From assembly GCA_963556195.1 (NCBI GenBank), contig OY744535.1, forward strand, positions 96,599,853-96,663,852: 64,000 nt of DNA. Reading direction: 5' to 3'. The notes under the pieces were generated by a model. It saw only the letters and a list, made by a program, of their open reading frames with translations. It had not been told where the DNA came from and did not search any database. Below, piece by piece: positions 62,126 to 64,000 of this stretch. A program made the position numbers and the translations under genes. Positions within the stretch are counted from its first letter, which is position 1; every line of letters begins with the position of its first letter. The stretch comes from Sepiola atlantica (taxonomy: Eukaryota > Mollusca > Cephalopoda > Sepiida > Sepiolidae).

Positions 62126-62640
62126 GCGCCTTCTTTCATAAACGTTCTATTCTGCCAATGAATGGTCGAAGGATAGGGGTGAACACCAAAGGATCTCATC
62201 GATATGGGTTGGGCTGCCACTTTAAGTGTAAGACCGAAGATAATATTTGACAAAATCTCGCTAATATTTTGAGAGTTATAGAACATGTCGGACGAAGTAT
62301 AGGATTATACGTAAATTTTCGTTTCCTAAGCTATAAAATAGAAATAGAAAAATCCCTGAAGTATTTTTAAAAATTTTTAATTTTCATTACATTAACAACC
62401 TATTTTTTCAGAAAAGGAAAATTTGACCCGATATTTTTTCTATTTATTTTGGAAGGGAATTTTGATTTGTTTTAAGTAAATAAAGTTTTACTTTTAAACA
62501 TTATTAGTGATTATTTTCTTTTTAAAGAAAACATTTCTCTGGAAGAGGAGAGACAGCCAGGACAACATTACTCGTCGTGTTGTTTTTTAATATTTGTTTG
62601 TTTTACGAACGTAACTATTTTATTTATCTTCATCCCACAA
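62126..62640. other. unassigned AT-rich spacer
   Basis: No gene or repeat recognised. Confidence 0.5.
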
Positions 62641-62985
62641 GATAAGATGTGACACAAGGTCGGGAAAGTGGGATTTGATAAACCAGCGCCTGAGAAGGTG
62701 AGCACTCTGGCAATAAAAATGACCTGCGCAGCCCCGTCGACATTCCCTGGTAGGGGTGCCTCAGGCGATTAGCAATAAACTAACCCCTTCTCAAAGGGTG
62801 AGAAGGCAAAGCCTGGGAGGGTGGACTTCCTAGAACTGCACAGGACAAACCCATAGACCGGCGTAAATCAAACCGCGAAGGCCAAGACAATACCAGTTTA
62901 TGGGGTGCAGTATCAATCGGAACAGATACTACACTTTAAAGGCCGAGAACTTACGAAACGGAACTATATTGTATAATGTATATTA
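62640..62985 (+). mobile_element. dispersed repeat fragment, probably LINE 5' region
   Basis: An abrupt shift to about 50% GC, with ordered blocks such as GACCTGCGCAGCCCCGTCGA, CCCTGGTAGGGGTGCCTCAG, GGGAGGGTGGACTTCCTAGA and GGCCGAGAACTTACGAAACG. A short plus frame near 62900 reads GCSINRNRYYTLKAENLRNG and stops within about 30 codons. Style and composition resemble the 5' part of a non-LTR retrotransposon ahead of its endonuclease, but no endonuclease or RT motif is in the window. Both ends are ragged. Confidence 0.4.
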
Positions 62986-64000
62986 TTATTTATAACAGAG
63001 AAACGCGCAAGTACTTTCAAACAAATCGATTTATCCATTTTTTTTCTATAATATAAATTTGGGGCGAAAAAAAAAACCAATGAAGTTTATTTTTTAAAGA
63101 TTGAATAAAAAAAATATTTTTCATAAGTTGCCCCAAAAATATCAATAAATTGTCAATAAACAATTCAGAGATCCATTTAATGTCTTAAAATTTAATACAA
63201 AATATCTGGCCTAGACCTTGGGAGTTGAAAACATATCGGGTCAAATTCACCCCTCCCCCGCAAAAAATTTTTTTTTCCTAGGTTGGGCAAAAACATTTAT
63301 TAAAAATAAAAATTTGAAAAAAAAGGTGAAACGTCTATATTTGAAATCTCTAACAAAAGCAAACTGTTTACAATTTTAATATTCGATAATAGATTTTTTA
63401 AGATAAAGAAAGATATCTAATCTACTTTCGGTTCTAAAAAGACAACAAATTAGTCAGAAAGTCTAATTATTTGCTTTTTTAAATTAAAATTCAAGATATT
63501 TTCTTTAATTTAATTAAGTTTAAACATTGGTTTAATTGTAGAATAGGGGCCGCTGTTTTCTTTCGTACATTTCGCTTGGTATTCGCCCAAATTTAGGATG
63601 AAACTGGTTGCTGGTCTTAATTGTATTTTTGGTTCTGAAATAAAATTCTCATTTACATTTTAAAGTGTTGAAAATCTAACTTTAATTCCAGGTTTTAATC
63701 GCTGGCAGCCATGTTGGTTTTTATTGTTTTTTTCCTTGGACTAAATATATTTTTTCCTTGGACTAAAGATATTTTTACTGCTTTAACATTTTATTACACA
63801 CAAAAAAAACTTTAAACATTCTATTTACAAAAGCAAGTTTTAACGAAATTTAACGAATTTAAAAGCAAACATGAAAAGGTTAAAACATACTAGTCGTGAA
63901 TTTAAGAATAACAAAAAATGTCGCCGAAAAGACGATGGGTAAAAATGTGGCATAAAAGTTCAATTTGATATATGCTAAAAATAAATTAGAATTTTTTGTC
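62986..64000. other. unassigned AT-rich sequence
   Basis: Homopolymeric A and T runs and a small tandem duplication TTTTTTCCTTGGACTAAAKA near 63729 and 63750. No coding region, RNA gene or mobile element that I can support. Confidence 0.5.

Noticed and set aside
62160..62290. 102-codon minus frame 61978-62286
   Set aside because: Overlaps the GC-rich inverted-repeat patch; composition-driven and no domain recognised.

Overview
The window is AT-rich, intron/intergenic-like eukaryotic DNA. It contains no intact protein-coding gene, no rRNA or tRNA gene and no CRISPR array that I can support. The mix of long (TA)n and (TAA)n runs, several minisatellite families, one huge complex satellite, Penelope-like retroelement (PLE) remnants with a GIY-YIG endonuclease, a Tc1/mariner-type MITE and modular (CGGA)n-containing dispersed repeats suggests an invertebrate metazoan. 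My best guess is a mollusc, possibly a cephalopod. That is inference from repeat style, not proof.

Layout. 1-0.39 kb: a 48-bp minisatellite. 1.9-9.9 kb (left arm): one minisatellite family built on a TTTCTATRAATAAAA core, evolved into 20-bp, 42-bp, 37-bp and 18-bp subfamilies. 10-14.1 kb: a short possible exon, hammerhead-like hairpins, a 21-bp array and a 152-bp array. 14.1-44.45 kb: about 129 copies of a 234-bp satellite (78 codons per unit) with local higher-order duplications. 44.9-48.6 kb (right arm): the same 20-bp minisatellite family as the left arm but in inverted orientation, with segmental duplications. 48.82-49.21 kb: a MITE inside (TA)n. 51.0-52.45 kb: a 5'-truncated PLE on the minus strand. 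52.6-55.5 kb: (TAA)n-rich DNA with two copies of a modular non-autonomous repeat. 55.8-56.05 kb: the C-terminal tail of a second PLE. 56.0-57.0 kb: a 32-bp minisatellite. 57.57-61.34 kb: about 35 copies of a 107-109-bp satellite. 61.3-61.93 kb: two diverged copies of an exon-like sequence that shares its start with that satellite. 62.6-63.0 kb: a GC-richer dispersed-repeat fragment, probably from a LINE.

The observation I rate highest is a set of short exon-like islands buried in the two minisatellite arms (plus strand on the left, minus strand on the right). Several have a pyrimidine tract, AG acceptor, GT donor and the same phase, and the encoded peptide is alignable around DxPIYLExQQK or DEQxxxTYxxL, a tyrosine-containing motif. 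They look like decayed, repeatedly duplicated copies of one small exon whose flanking intron became the minisatellite. A second parallel case is the 108-bp satellite, which appears to have been amplified out of an exon-like sequence still visible beside it. A third is the 234-bp satellite: its unit length is a multiple of three, it has one nearly open frame, and 15-bp deletions remove the recurrent stop.
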